Positions 17,228-25,460 of a stretch of DNA of 38,599 bases are shown here, one piece after another. The notes below the pieces were generated by a model. That model searched no databases and was not told the origin of the DNA. It was given only the letters and a program-made list of their open reading frames with translations. Made by a program: the position numbers and the translations under genes. Source of the DNA: an uncultured Parafilimonas sp. (GTDB lineage: Bacteria > Bacteroidota > Bacteroidia > Chitinophagales > Chitinophagaceae); NCBI GenBank assembly GCA_937892395.1, contig CALAGJ010000185.1:1-38599 (forward strand). Reading direction: 5' to 3'. Within the stretch, counting starts at the first letter, position 1. Each line of letters starts with the position of its first letter.

Positions 17228-17962
17228 TTATTCAAACATTCTTTCAGCTTGTTCTACACTCTCCGGCTTGCCTACATCTATAAATAAATCATTGCTATGA
17301 TCAAAGCCTGATATGAGATGATTTTTGCATAAATCAAGGTAAAGATCAATCATTGAAAATTTACCTTGAAATTTGATTTCATTAAATATGGCTGAATTGA
17401 TAATATGTACTCCACTAAAAGCTTTTCTATTTAAGGTGTCATGAGGCACTATGATTTTTTCTTCACTTGTTTTTGTATTCATCCATCCGCAAAGTGACTG
17501 TTGATCATCAAATAATAAATACCTTGATGTGGCTCTATTTGTAATAGCCAAGGTTGCCATAGCATTTGTGGCTATATGCTGATCCATCATTAAGTCTAAA
17601 TGAAAATTGGTGAGTATATCAACATTCATCAATACAAAATGCTGTTTGTTTTTCAATAGTGGCGCTGCCTTTAAAAGTCCGCCTCCTGTTTCCAGTACTT
17701 CATCGGATTCATCACTTACTATAAAATGACTTCCCCATCCTCTATTATTTTGAATAGCTTCTATGATTTGGTCTGCAAAATGATGCACATTCACCACAAT
17801 ATGATCAATGCCAAATGACTGCAACCACTTTGTATTTCTTTCTAATAATGATTTGTCATTGACTGGAGCCAATGCCTTAGGGTGCTTGTCTGTCCAGGGT
17901 TTGAGCCTAGTACCTAAACCTGCACATAAAATCATGGCTGTAGCTATTTCTTTATTTGGCAT
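17228..17962 (-). CDS. MurU-like sugar-1-phosphate nucleotidyltransferase
   Basis: The 244-residue protein is a nucleotidyltransferase with the signature GLGTRLKPWT (15-24) and PKALAPV (28-34), the ETGGGL base-binding loop (91-96) and metal-binding D115 in NVDILT. The C-terminal FIDVGKPESVEQAE corresponds to the end motif of MurU. MurU makes UDP-MurNAc from MurNAc-1-phosphate in the recycling route that bypasses de novo synthesis and fosfomycin block. The assignment is strengthened by the overlapping upstream gene, an AmgK-like kinase, the known partner. Its ATG overlaps that gene by 11 nt, indicating coupling. A start nine codons later (MILCAG) is also possible. The substrate could instead be mannose- or glucose-1-phosphate. 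Confidence 0.8.
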   Translation of the reverse strand: MPNKEIATAMILCAGLGTRLKPWTDKHPKALAPVNDKSLLERNTKWLQSFGIDHIVVNVHHFADQIIEAIQNNRGWGSHFIVSDESDEVLETGGGLLKAAPLLKNKQHFVLMNVDILTNFHLDLMMDQHIATNAMATLAITNRATSRYLLFDDQQSLCGWMNTKTSEEKIIVPHDTLNRKAFSGVHIINSAIFNEIKFQGKFSMIDLYLDLCKNHLISGFDHSNDLFIDVGKPESVEQAERMFE

Positions 17963-19415
17963 GTTTAGGTTTAATTTCTGTTACCCAATTTTCCTGATTA
18001 CAATGCACTGCATTAACTTGTAGATTGTATTTGTTTCTCAAATGTCTGGCAGTTTGTTCTGCTGCATATACACTTCTATGCTGTCCACCGGTGCAGCCAA
18101 AATTGATATGGAGTGTGTCAAAATTTCTCTGTAAGTAATCTTCAATATTGATATCAATAATATCCCATACGCTATTCAAATATTCCGGCATACGTGTTTG
18201 CTGTTCTAAAAAATCTGTAACCGATTTATCTTTTCCGGACAATGTTTTATACAAATCAAACCTACCAGGATTTAAAATGCCTCTGCAGTCAAATACAAAC
18301 CCCCCTCCATGTACATTATCCGTTTTGGGATATCCCTTTTTATAAGAAAAACTCTGTATGGTTACTTTAAGTTTTGAATGTTCATCTGCCTTTATGGGTG
18401 TAAACTTTTCTATCATTTCATCCGAAGCAAGCCATAACAATATTTTATCTAATTCTGGTGTGATGATGCCTACACTATGATGGGCAATGAATTGTTTGAG
18501 GTTTTGCAAGGCCAAGGGAATGCTGGATAAAAAATGTGCTTTCCGCTCAAATAAACCTCTGAAACCATAAGCGCCCAATACCTGCAATAGACGGATGAGT
18601 ACGTAACCATTGTATTGGCTTATGAATATATTTTGCTGTATTGGCTTGTTCAAAACATTTTCAAATGCAGTTATATAATGACGCAATAAATCTGCTTTCC
18701 ACTCGGCACTCAAGTTTGCTTTGGCTTGCCATAAAAGGCTGGCCACATCATACTGGGGAGCACCCAGCATACCGCCCTGATAATCTATAAAAAATACATC
18801 CTCATTTTGCACCATGATATTTCTACTTTGAAAATCACGAAACATAAAATATCTATACTCTGTTTTGGTTAGATATGTAGCTAATGCTTCAAAATCATCA
18901 ATCAAAGCCTGCTTATCGTAAGGTTTGCGTAGTGTATCTAAAAAATAATATTTAAAATAAAGTAGATCAGCAAGTATAGCCTGCCTGCCAAATTCATGTG
19001 CTGTTATACAGTTTTCATAGTTAAAACCTTCATGCCCCAGCACCTGCATTGATGCCAATGATTCCAAACTTTTTTCAAAAAGATGATAGATATAATGATT
19101 GTGTCCGTGCTGCTCTAATGATTGAAGTAATGAGTGGCTTCCCAAATCATTTTGTAAGTACAATTGCGCATCATCGGACACTGCAATGATGCTGGGCACA
19201 GGTAGTTTTTTTTCCGCAAAATGCTTTGTAAAAGAAAGGAATGCGCTGTTCTCACTTATATTATCATTCCAGGTAGCAATAAGTGTTTTCATTGGAAAAT
19301 AAACCCTAAAATATTGTCTATATCCACCACTTTCAGGCAGTTTCTCAATGCGGATGGGTATATCCAGTTGAGCAACTTTACATAAATCAATGATGGCTTC
19401 TTGAATATGCTGCAT
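17952..19415 (-). CDS. AmgK-like sugar kinase fused to a RapZ C-terminal domain
   Basis: Two domains are visible in 487 residues. Residues 1-340 form an aminoglycoside-phosphotransferase-type kinase: catalytic loop FRDFQSRN (D194, N199), metal-binding D211 in FIDYQGG, then GAPQYDVASLLWQ, as in AmgK, the MurNAc/GlcNAc anomeric kinase. Residues 348-487 match the RapZ C-terminal domain: HGGGFVFDCRGILNPG, then GCTGGQHRSVY (440-450). In Escherichia coli that domain binds glucosamine-6-phosphate and small RNAs. The N-terminal P-loop ATPase half of RapZ is absent. The gene lies between a PAP2-like gene and a MurU-like gene, downstream of rpoN. A kinase whose activity is tuned by amino-sugar phosphate is a reasonable inference, untested. 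A TACTTTTA box at 19420-19427 may be a weak internal promoter. Confidence 0.85.
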   Translation of the reverse strand: MQHIQEAIIDLCKVAQLDIPIRIEKLPESGGYRQYFRVYFPMKTLIATWNDNISENSAFLSFTKHFAEKKLPVPSIIAVSDDAQLYLQNDLGSHSLLQSLEQHGHNHYIYHLFEKSLESLASMQVLGHEGFNYENCITAHEFGRQAILADLLYFKYYFLDTLRKPYDKQALIDDFEALATYLTKTEYRYFMFRDFQSRNIMVQNEDVFFIDYQGGMLGAPQYDVASLLWQAKANLSAEWKADLLRHYITAFENVLNKPIQQNIFISQYNGYVLIRLLQVLGAYGFRGLFERKAHFLSSIPLALQNLKQFIAHHSVGIITPELDKILLWLASDEMIEKFTPIKADEHSKLKVTIQSFSYKKGYPKTDNVHGGGFVFDCRGILNPGRFDLYKTLSGKDKSVTDFLEQQTRMPEYLNSVWDIIDINIEDYLQRNFDTLHINFGCTGGQHRSVYAAEQTARHLRNKYNLQVNAVHCNQENWVTEIKPKHAK

Positions 19416-19461
19416 GCGGTAAAAGTAGGAAGCAGTATCGAAGCAGTGGTATTATTTTGTA

Positions 19462-20112
19462 TTACATCATGATAAAAAAAGCAATTATCTGACAAATAAT
19501 GCCCACAATAAAACCTGTATAAATTTCTGCTGCATTGTGCGCAGCACATATCATTCTTGCAGAACCAATTATGCCTGCTACTATACAGGCAATAGCCATA
19601 TCTGCCCCAAGATAGATTTGATAATAAAAACAAGTGATTATAAAAAAAGCAGCAGCAGACCCGGCCCCGATAGTATGCAAACTTATTTTTAGAAAATTAT
19701 TGATGATGAGACCAAATACGGTTGTAAGGAAAATGCCAAAATAAAAAAACCGAAGTACGGAAGGTTGATCTGTAAAGTTGCGACTGAGGTACCACATCCA
19801 CCAATAAAAAATCATGGTGATGATGAATGGTGCAATCCTTTCTCTTGCAGTACGTAAATAGATGCTTTCAATAAATTTTAAACGCCACAATAAAAATATG
19901 GCAAATGCAGGAAAGAAAGCTGTAGTCCATATTATATTGATTTTTCTGGCCCACAATGCTTTTTCTGATATACCCGCAAACATGTAGGGAAAACGCCAAA
20001 GCAACCAGAAAAAAACAAAACTTGGGATAAACAATGGATGCAGCAAATAGGAAATAATTTTTGCCGGCCATAATATAGTTTTTGGTTCTGCTGCTGTAAT
20101 AGGATTACTCAT
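19462..20112 (-). CDS. PAP2-like integral membrane protein
   Basis: This 216-residue protein has about six membrane helices. Degenerate PAP2 phosphatase motifs are visible: RTARERIAPF (88-96) for KX6RP, KISLH (142-146) for the PSGH region, and ARMICAAHNAAE (185-196) for SRX5HX3D, with R186 and H192 kept and Glu196 in place of the final Asp. PAP2 membrane enzymes remove phosphate from lipid pyrophosphates, including undecaprenyl pyrophosphate. Its position 16 nt after rpoN and 46 nt before the kinase-RapZ gene fits a role in envelope lipid-carrier recycling, but the altered motifs leave open whether it is active. Confidence 0.65.
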   Translation of the reverse strand: MSNPITAAEPKTILWPAKIISYLLHPLFIPSFVFFWLLWRFPYMFAGISEKALWARKINIIWTTAFFPAFAIFLLWRLKFIESIYLRTARERIAPFIITMIFYWWMWYLSRNFTDQPSVLRFFYFGIFLTTVFGLIINNFLKISLHTIGAGSAAAFFIITCFYYQIYLGADMAIACIVAGIIGSARMICAAHNAAEIYTGFIVGIICQIIAFFIMM

Positions 20113-20128
20113 TTTTTTGCTATGCTGC

Positions 20129-21622
20129 TTATAATAACTCCTTTCTTAATCTGGCCACGGGTAGGTTCAACTGCTCCCTGTACTTGGCCACTGTACGACG
20201 TGCTATATTATATCCTTTTTCCTGTAGCTGTTCTGTAAGGCTTTCATCACTCAGGGGTTTTTTCTTGTCTTCAAACCCTATTAAATCACTCAATATTTTT
20301 TTTACTTCTCTAGTGCTTACTTCTTCCCCACTATCCGTACTTAATGATTCACTAAAAAAATATTTAAGCCTGAAAGTGCCAAACTCTGTTTGTACAAATT
20401 TACTATTGGCCACTCGGCTTACTGTGGAAATATCTAACCCGGTTATTTCAGCAATATCTTTTAATATCATTGGCCGCATTTCTGTATCATCTCCTGTAAG
20501 GAAAAAATCATTTTGATAATTCATGATGGCAGTCATTGTACTGAAAAGTGTGTGTTGACGCTGTTTGATCATATCAATAAACCATTTGGCCGCATCTATT
20601 TTTTGCTTGATAAAAAGCACGGCTTCTTTTTGTCTTTTATCTTTTTGACTTCCTTTATCATAGTCTTTGAGCATATCTCTGTAACCCTCACTTACACGCA
20701 GTTCCGGTGCATTTCTTCCATTTAGCGTAAGCTCTAATTTTCCTGCATTATTCAATATAAAAAAATCGGGTACTATGTAGCTTTCTGCTTTATTTGATTC
20801 AGTAATATAGCCTCCCGGCTTGGGATTTAATCGTAATATGGTTTGCATGACTTTACGAAAATCCTCATCATCCAAATTTAAACTACGCTGTATTTTTTCG
20901 TAATGTTTCTTTGTAAACTCGTCAAAATATTTTTCAATAATTTTTATTTCAATAGCTACATTTTTTCCTTCGTCTTGTATAAACAATAATTGAAGCAGCA
21001 AGCATTCTCTGAGGTTTCTTGCTGCTACTCCCGGCGGTTCAAATTTTTGTACACGCAGTATCATTTCTTCTACTTCCTGCTCCGATACTTCCACATTTTG
21101 TCTAAATGCAAGATCATCTACAATAGAAGAAGTTTCTCTGCGCAGATAGCCATCATCATCTATACTGCCTACTACTTGCTCTGCTATTTTGTTATCCCTT
21201 TCATCCAAATTCAGCATGCCGAGCTGAGCTACTAATAGGTCGTGAAATGTATTTTCCAACCTTACCGGATTGGATCGTGGCTCTTCATCCCCGGCATAAT
21301 TATCTTCTCTGGTACGATAGTCAGGTATTTCATCATCTGTATCTGATACATATTCAGAAATATCAAGATTTTCATATTCATCTTCGCTACCATCCTTATC
21401 AAAATCATCGTCACCATCATTATCAAATTCGTCTTTACTATCTTCCGAAAAACTGTCGTCTCCATCTTCATCATTCATTTCCAAAGCTGGATTTTCTTCC
21501 AATTCTTCTTTTATTCTTTCTTCTAAATTGGCCGTAGGAATTTGTAGCAGCTTCATCAACTGAATTTGTTGCGGCGATAAGCGCTGCAATAATTTTTGCT
21601 GTATAGACTGACTCAAAGACAT
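20129..21622 (-). CDS. rpoN: RNA polymerase sigma-54 factor
   Basis: Sigma-54 directs RNA polymerase to -24/-12 promoters that need AAA+ activators. The start is taken at ATG 21622, giving MSLSQSIQQKLLQRLSPQQIQLMK, the family-typical activator-interacting region I; an upstream in-frame ATG at 21670 adds 16 residues without family resemblance. The 497-residue product has a very acidic Asp/Glu insert (about 45-110) characteristic of Bacteroidota RpoN, then the core-binding domain, the HTH, and the RpoN box ARRTVAKYRE (474-483) near the end. No AAA+ activator is in the window. It heads a minus-strand run with the PAP2-like, kinase-RapZ and MurU-like genes. Confidence 0.95.
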   Translation of the reverse strand: MSLSQSIQQKLLQRLSPQQIQLMKLLQIPTANLEERIKEELEENPALEMNDEDGDDSFSEDSKDEFDNDGDDDFDKDGSEDEYENLDISEYVSDTDDEIPDYRTREDNYAGDEEPRSNPVRLENTFHDLLVAQLGMLNLDERDNKIAEQVVGSIDDDGYLRRETSSIVDDLAFRQNVEVSEQEVEEMILRVQKFEPPGVAARNLRECLLLQLLFIQDEGKNVAIEIKIIEKYFDEFTKKHYEKIQRSLNLDDEDFRKVMQTILRLNPKPGGYITESNKAESYIVPDFFILNNAGKLELTLNGRNAPELRVSEGYRDMLKDYDKGSQKDKRQKEAVLFIKQKIDAAKWFIDMIKQRQHTLFSTMTAIMNYQNDFFLTGDDTEMRPMILKDIAEITGLDISTVSRVANSKFVQTEFGTFRLKYFFSESLSTDSGEEVSTREVKKILSDLIGFEDKKKPLSDESLTEQLQEKGYNIARRTVAKYREQLNLPVARLRKELL

Positions 21623-21700
21623 ATTGAATATCGAATATTTTTTCTGTGCGCAAAATAGGGGTTTATCCATTTCGCACTATGTGCATATTCAGGTTTTGTT

Positions 21701-21742
21701 TTACCAACGTCCCATTTGGTAAGATTATTGTGGTTGCCACAA
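21701..21742 (-). repeat. Two adjacent small hairpins upstream of rpoN
   Basis: TTACCAA (21701-21707) pairs with TTGGTAA (21716-21722), and TTGTGG (21728-21733) pairs with CCACAA (21737-21742). They are separated by 5 nt. They could form a structured leader in a minus-strand rpoN transcript or act as protein-binding dyads. Confidence 0.5.
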
Positions 21743-21804
21743 GCGATATGGCCGAAACCCTATATGAATAAGTATTTGAAAGGCTAAAAAAAGCTTTGAG
21801 ATCA

Positions 21805-21855
21805 GTCCAATTTTCTAAGAAATTTTGTTTTTAGTTACAAAAAAAAAAATTGGAC
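21805..21855. repeat. 10-bp inverted repeat flanking an A/T-rich core
   Basis: GTCCAATTTT (21805-21814) and AAAATTGGAC (21846-21855) are perfect inverted copies separated by 31 nt. They could be the ends of a tiny mobile remnant or the stem of an RNA structure. No duplication of flanking bases is obvious. Confidence 0.5.
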
Positions 21856-21910
21856 ATACCTTTAAATTGGTATTACTTGATAAGGACTGTTAGGAAAGCA
21901 AAATTTTGGT

Positions 21911-21946
21911 AAAATAAAAACTCCCGATATTTATGGATACCGGGAG
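21911..21946 (-). terminator. Terminator of the thioredoxin/PpiC operon
   Basis: On the minus strand CTCCCGGTAT (21946-21937) pairs with ATATCGGGAG (21930-21921), a 10-bp stem with one G-U pair and a 6-nt loop, followed by TTTTTATTTT. It starts 25 nt after the PpiC-like gene's stop codon. Confidence 0.85.
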
Positions 21947-21970
21947 CATATTTATTCAAAGTGAAATAGT

Positions 21971-23896
21971 TTATAAACCCTTTAATGTTGCAGCATTAAT
22001 TTTTACCGGATATTTTTTCTTCAATTCTGTAAGCCAGTTGGCCTCTAATAATTGTTGGTAATCATTGATCACCATGCCTCTTGCTTCATCAAAACTTCTT
22101 TGTGATGGCGTATTGTAAATGTCCGTAATCAGGAGCATCGTCCAAGCGTTATTATTTTCATTAATTTCAGGTTTTGTCATATAGCCTCTTGATTTTGTAA
22201 TCTGTTGTGCAACGGGATATTGACCATCTTCAAATCGGCTGCTATCAGCCTGCACCGCACTGCCATAAGACTCACAAATAGATCTCCATGCTGTGGGGTT
22301 TGCTTTTACCTTATTCATTACCTCTGTGATAGTATTTTCATCAGATGCATTAATGATAATAGCAGAAGTACCCGGTTGCCATAAATATTTGTTTTTTTGT
22401 GCTTCATAGTAATTCTTTAAGCCTGTACTATCCTCTGCTGCACGACTCCATACCTGCTTATCCATGATTGCAAAGAGCATGTTGGCATCACTAAATTCCT
22501 GCATTTGACCCACGATAGCAGGGTTATAATCTTCAATATGTGTTCTATAATAATTGTTGCAAGATGTTTTTTTGAATTCTTCCATAAGGCTTTGGTATTG
22601 GGCTAAATCAGCTTCTATAACCTGGCTATTTTGTAAGAACTGTAACCAATCGCTAACAGTAACTTTTTGTTTTGCAAATTCAAATAAAGTAGTGGTTGGC
22701 GTAATGCCCTTAATGGATTTTGGCATACTACCATCTTCATTAGATAATGCACTGTCTGCGTATGCTTTTAATGCATTCATATCAATGGAAGCAGGTTTAA
22801 ATTTTGTATCGATAAACCATTTATTTATTAGATCTGCTTTTGCTTTATCTAAACGGCCATCTTGTTGAATTTTTTCTTGCAACCATGCATAATTCATGAT
22901 ATCATTGATATCGCTGGAAACAGAAATAATATTATCCAACTTTATGATATTGTATCCATAGGCTGTTTGAAACGGAGCCGTTATATCTCCAGCTTTTGCA
23001 ATACCATAAACTACTTTTTCAAAATCTGGGGCATACTGACCAATAGAAATTTCAAAACTAGTATTGGGGTCATACTGCTCTTCCCCGGTGCCATATGTGC
23101 TCAAGAAGCTGCCAAACAACGCACCATTTTTTATAGCATTACTTACAGAGTCTGCAGTATGTGCTACTGCTTTCTTTTGCTCTTCCGTAAAAAAATCTGG
23201 TGTTGAAAAAAGCAATTGCTGAAAGCTTCTGCGACCATAAGCCGGCCTATCTCCGGCATATTTGAAAATATGATAACCTATGCTGCTTCGGTAGATGGCA
23301 CTATAGCCGCCTTTTGGTAATGCATAAATTACTTTCTCTATTTCATAAGGTAGTGTAAAAACGGTGATATAACCCAATGAACCCTGTGCTGCTTTTGTAG
23401 CAGGGTCGGAGCTATATTTTACCGTAACATCATTGAAGGCTTTGCCTGATTTAAGCTCATCATAAGCTTTTGTAATGATTTCCCTTGCAGCAAATGTATC
23501 TTGTGGGGATGTGATGCGGACCATAACCTGCTGCACCAAAATATCTTTTTGACTATTTGTAAATGCCTCTTGTATAAGCTGATTCTGATCTGCCTGCTGA
23601 TTGATAAAATTTTCTGCAAGCTGAGCTTTGAAGTTGTCACTTTCCATTTGCAGATTTTCATCCTTATTTAAACCGGCATCTAATGCTGCCTGAAGTTTTA
23701 ATTTGAAATTGGTATAAAGCGTTAGATAATCTTTTATTTTATCTGCCCTGTTTCCGGTAGTGTCAGGGTTTTTATTGAATGCAGTTAAGAACTCAGCGGC
23801 ACTTACATTTTTATTACCATAACTAAATAAATTTTGACTGTTGGCATTATTAGACATAATGCAACAACAAGCCAATGTAAAAAGAAAAGCTCTCAT
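21971..23896 (-). CDS. Periplasmic peptidyl-prolyl isomerase with two parvulin domains
   Basis: PpiC/SurA proteins help outer-membrane proteins fold. The 641-residue product has a signal peptide (cleavage probably after NNANSQ), an N-terminal helical region (about 30-115), and a clear parvulin domain (about 120-225) with VQQVMVRITSPQDT, then DPATKAAQGSLGYITVF and the end strand SSIGYHIFKYAGDRP. A second, more divergent parvulin-like unit follows (about 225-320, ending TAYGYNIIKLDNI), then a long helical C-terminal part. It starts 15 nt after the thioredoxin-like gene and is probably co-transcribed, ending at the terminator at 21911-21946. Confidence 0.88.
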   Translation of the reverse strand: MRAFLFTLACCCIMSNNANSQNLFSYGNKNVSAAEFLTAFNKNPDTTGNRADKIKDYLTLYTNFKLKLQAALDAGLNKDENLQMESDNFKAQLAENFINQQADQNQLIQEAFTNSQKDILVQQVMVRITSPQDTFAAREIITKAYDELKSGKAFNDVTVKYSSDPATKAAQGSLGYITVFTLPYEIEKVIYALPKGGYSAIYRSSIGYHIFKYAGDRPAYGRRSFQQLLFSTPDFFTEEQKKAVAHTADSVSNAIKNGALFGSFLSTYGTGEEQYDPNTSFEISIGQYAPDFEKVVYGIAKAGDITAPFQTAYGYNIIKLDNIISVSSDINDIMNYAWLQEKIQQDGRLDKAKADLINKWFIDTKFKPASIDMNALKAYADSALSNEDGSMPKSIKGITPTTTLFEFAKQKVTVSDWLQFLQNSQVIEADLAQYQSLMEEFKKTSCNNYYRTHIEDYNPAIVGQMQEFSDANMLFAIMDKQVWSRAAEDSTGLKNYYEAQKNKYLWQPGTSAIIINASDENTITEVMNKVKANPTAWRSICESYGSAVQADSSRFEDGQYPVAQQITKSRGYMTKPEINENNNAWTMLLITDIYNTPSQRSFDEARGMVINDYQQLLEANWLTELKKKYPVKINAATLKGL

Positions 23897-23911
23897 GAAT
23901 TAGTGATTTTT

Positions 23912-25369
23912 TTATTGATTGGATAATTGTGTTTGATTTGATTTTGTAGTAATGATATTGTCATATTGCTCCAGTGTAAGCCCTTTTGCTATTATATGTT
24001 TTTGCTCATCCAATAAATAGAAAGTTGGTGTTTGCTGAATATCATATAACTGATGATAAGTTGGTTGATTACTCATCTCAACTTTTGTTTTGGCCTCCTT
24101 TGTTTGGTAAGCATGTGTCCATCCTTCCAGATTCTTTTCAACAATAAATTTCTTCCAGTCATCTATTAAATAATCCTGCACACATACGCCAAGTAGTTTT
24201 ATACCCAATGCTTTCCATTTTGCTTTATATATTGAATCAACCAAAGGTATTTTTTCTTTGCAATGTCCACAATGTGGATCCCAAAATGCGATGAAAGTAT
24301 AGGGGGCTTTTATATTATATAGGGACACTGCTTTGCCGGAAGTATCCGTCAATTCTAATTGTGGTGCTGGGTCGTTTAGCTGATTTGCAAACAAGCTGTA
24401 ACCTCGGTCAAATATGTATTTCTTTTGTTTGTCATTCAGCCAGTTGGTATCTCCTTGTAAATAATAATTTTGAAAAAGGTGTAAGAACACTTTGTCCTGA
24501 CCCATAATTTTTGGATTGATATACTGGTCAGTAAATTTACCGAGTAAATAGGTAAAAATATCATTGCCAGCTCTAGCAGAATACAACATATAATCCACTT
24601 CAGTGATGATTGAATCCGGGTTTGGAGATACATAGTATTTAAAATAATCTTCAAACTTTGATTCAAAAAATGGAGTACGTAGTAAATAGTCTTCATAAAA
24701 ATCTACGTGATCCCAAAAATGTTCTTTTACAAATCTGTAAGGATAAGAGGAGTCTGCAGTGCCATCTGCACTTACAGGAATAGCAGGGGCATCCGGAATA
24801 TTTGCAACTTGTAGAAACCGAGCCAATAAACTTTCAGGTTTTCTTGCTATGAGTTCATTTCTATAATCCGTAAGTAAGCCTGTTTTTACTTTTATTTGTT
24901 TCCTTATTTCTATGGTATCATTTTTTGATTTTGCTGCTGATAGTTTGGATTGCAATGCTGTAATTTGTGGGGAAACGGTTGTGAGAAAATCTGTGTACGC
25001 TGCAAAATCACTATTGTCTTCGGAGCCTCGTACAATTAGTTTTCCCGGGTTTGCATTGCTGAAAGCAATACTAAAATGCTGCGCATCATCCACTAAAAAT
25101 TCAAACTCAATTGTTTTTTGTGGGGTTACAAAAAAATAAATTCCTTTAGTCCATTTATTTGGACCAGAAAAAAAACTGAGACCTGTAGCATCCGATTTAG
25201 CACTGTCTATGATGGTGCGTATCTTTCCATAGTAAGTGCCCACATATACCTGTGTGTCTTTATAATTTGATGTGATATAAATTTCATGACCGAGTGATGC
25301 TGGCTTCCCCGTTTGTGCTTTTGATGTTATGCAAAAACAAAGTGCAATAAATGCAAATAATTTATTCAT
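23912..25369 (-). CDS. TlpA-like thioredoxin-domain protein
   Basis: The 485-residue protein has an N-terminal signal peptide (cut near SKA-QTG), a beta-rich domain (about 25-120) of the DUF4369-like kind, a long helical middle (about 130-330), and a C-terminal thioredoxin fold. The redox motif is C367-G-H-C370 in FWDPHCGHCKEKIP, with cis-Pro448 in QQTPTFYLL. This layout is common in Bacteroidota, where such proteins reduce periplasmic disulfides or support cytochrome c maturation. It is the first gene of a pair with the PpiC-like gene, so both likely serve envelope protein folding. Confidence 0.87.
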   Translation of the reverse strand: MNKLFAFIALCFCITSKAQTGKPASLGHEIYITSNYKDTQVYVGTYYGKIRTIIDSAKSDATGLSFFSGPNKWTKGIYFFVTPQKTIEFEFLVDDAQHFSIAFSNANPGKLIVRGSEDNSDFAAYTDFLTTVSPQITALQSKLSAAKSKNDTIEIRKQIKVKTGLLTDYRNELIARKPESLLARFLQVANIPDAPAIPVSADGTADSSYPYRFVKEHFWDHVDFYEDYLLRTPFFESKFEDYFKYYVSPNPDSIITEVDYMLYSARAGNDIFTYLLGKFTDQYINPKIMGQDKVFLHLFQNYYLQGDTNWLNDKQKKYIFDRGYSLFANQLNDPAPQLELTDTSGKAVSLYNIKAPYTFIAFWDPHCGHCKEKIPLVDSIYKAKWKALGIKLLGVCVQDYLIDDWKKFIVEKNLEGWTHAYQTKEAKTKVEMSNQPTYHQLYDIQQTPTFYLLDEQKHIIAKGLTLEQYDNIITTKSNQTQLSNQ

Positions 25370-25436
25370 AGTATTCCCCTAAAAGGGTGTAAATATAATA
25401 TGACGAGATACTAATAGTGTTAAAACTAAACGATTT

Positions 25437-25454
25437 ATACTTTTGGAAAAGTAT
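25437..25454. repeat. 18-bp palindrome after the GH3 gene
   Basis: ATACTTTT (25437-25444) and AAAAGTAT (25447-25454) are perfect inverted copies around GG. It lies 7 nt after the GH3 stop and 68 nt before the start of the thioredoxin-like gene. It may act as a weak terminator (no strong T run) or an operator. Confidence 0.45.
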
Positions 25455-25460
25455 TGTATT

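Larger units (their letters stand above)
21623..21970. other. Intergenic region rich in inverted repeats, upstream of rpoN
   Basis: There is no coding frame. From high to low coordinate it holds the terminator of the PpiC-like gene (21911-21946) and several inverted repeats: 21805-21814 with 21846-21855 (10-bp arms), 21728-21733 with 21737-21742 (6 bp, 3-nt loop), and 21701-21707 with 21716-21722 (7 bp, 8-nt loop). A long poly-A run covers about 21839-21849. On the minus strand this would be the 5' leader of rpoN. Confidence 0.7.
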
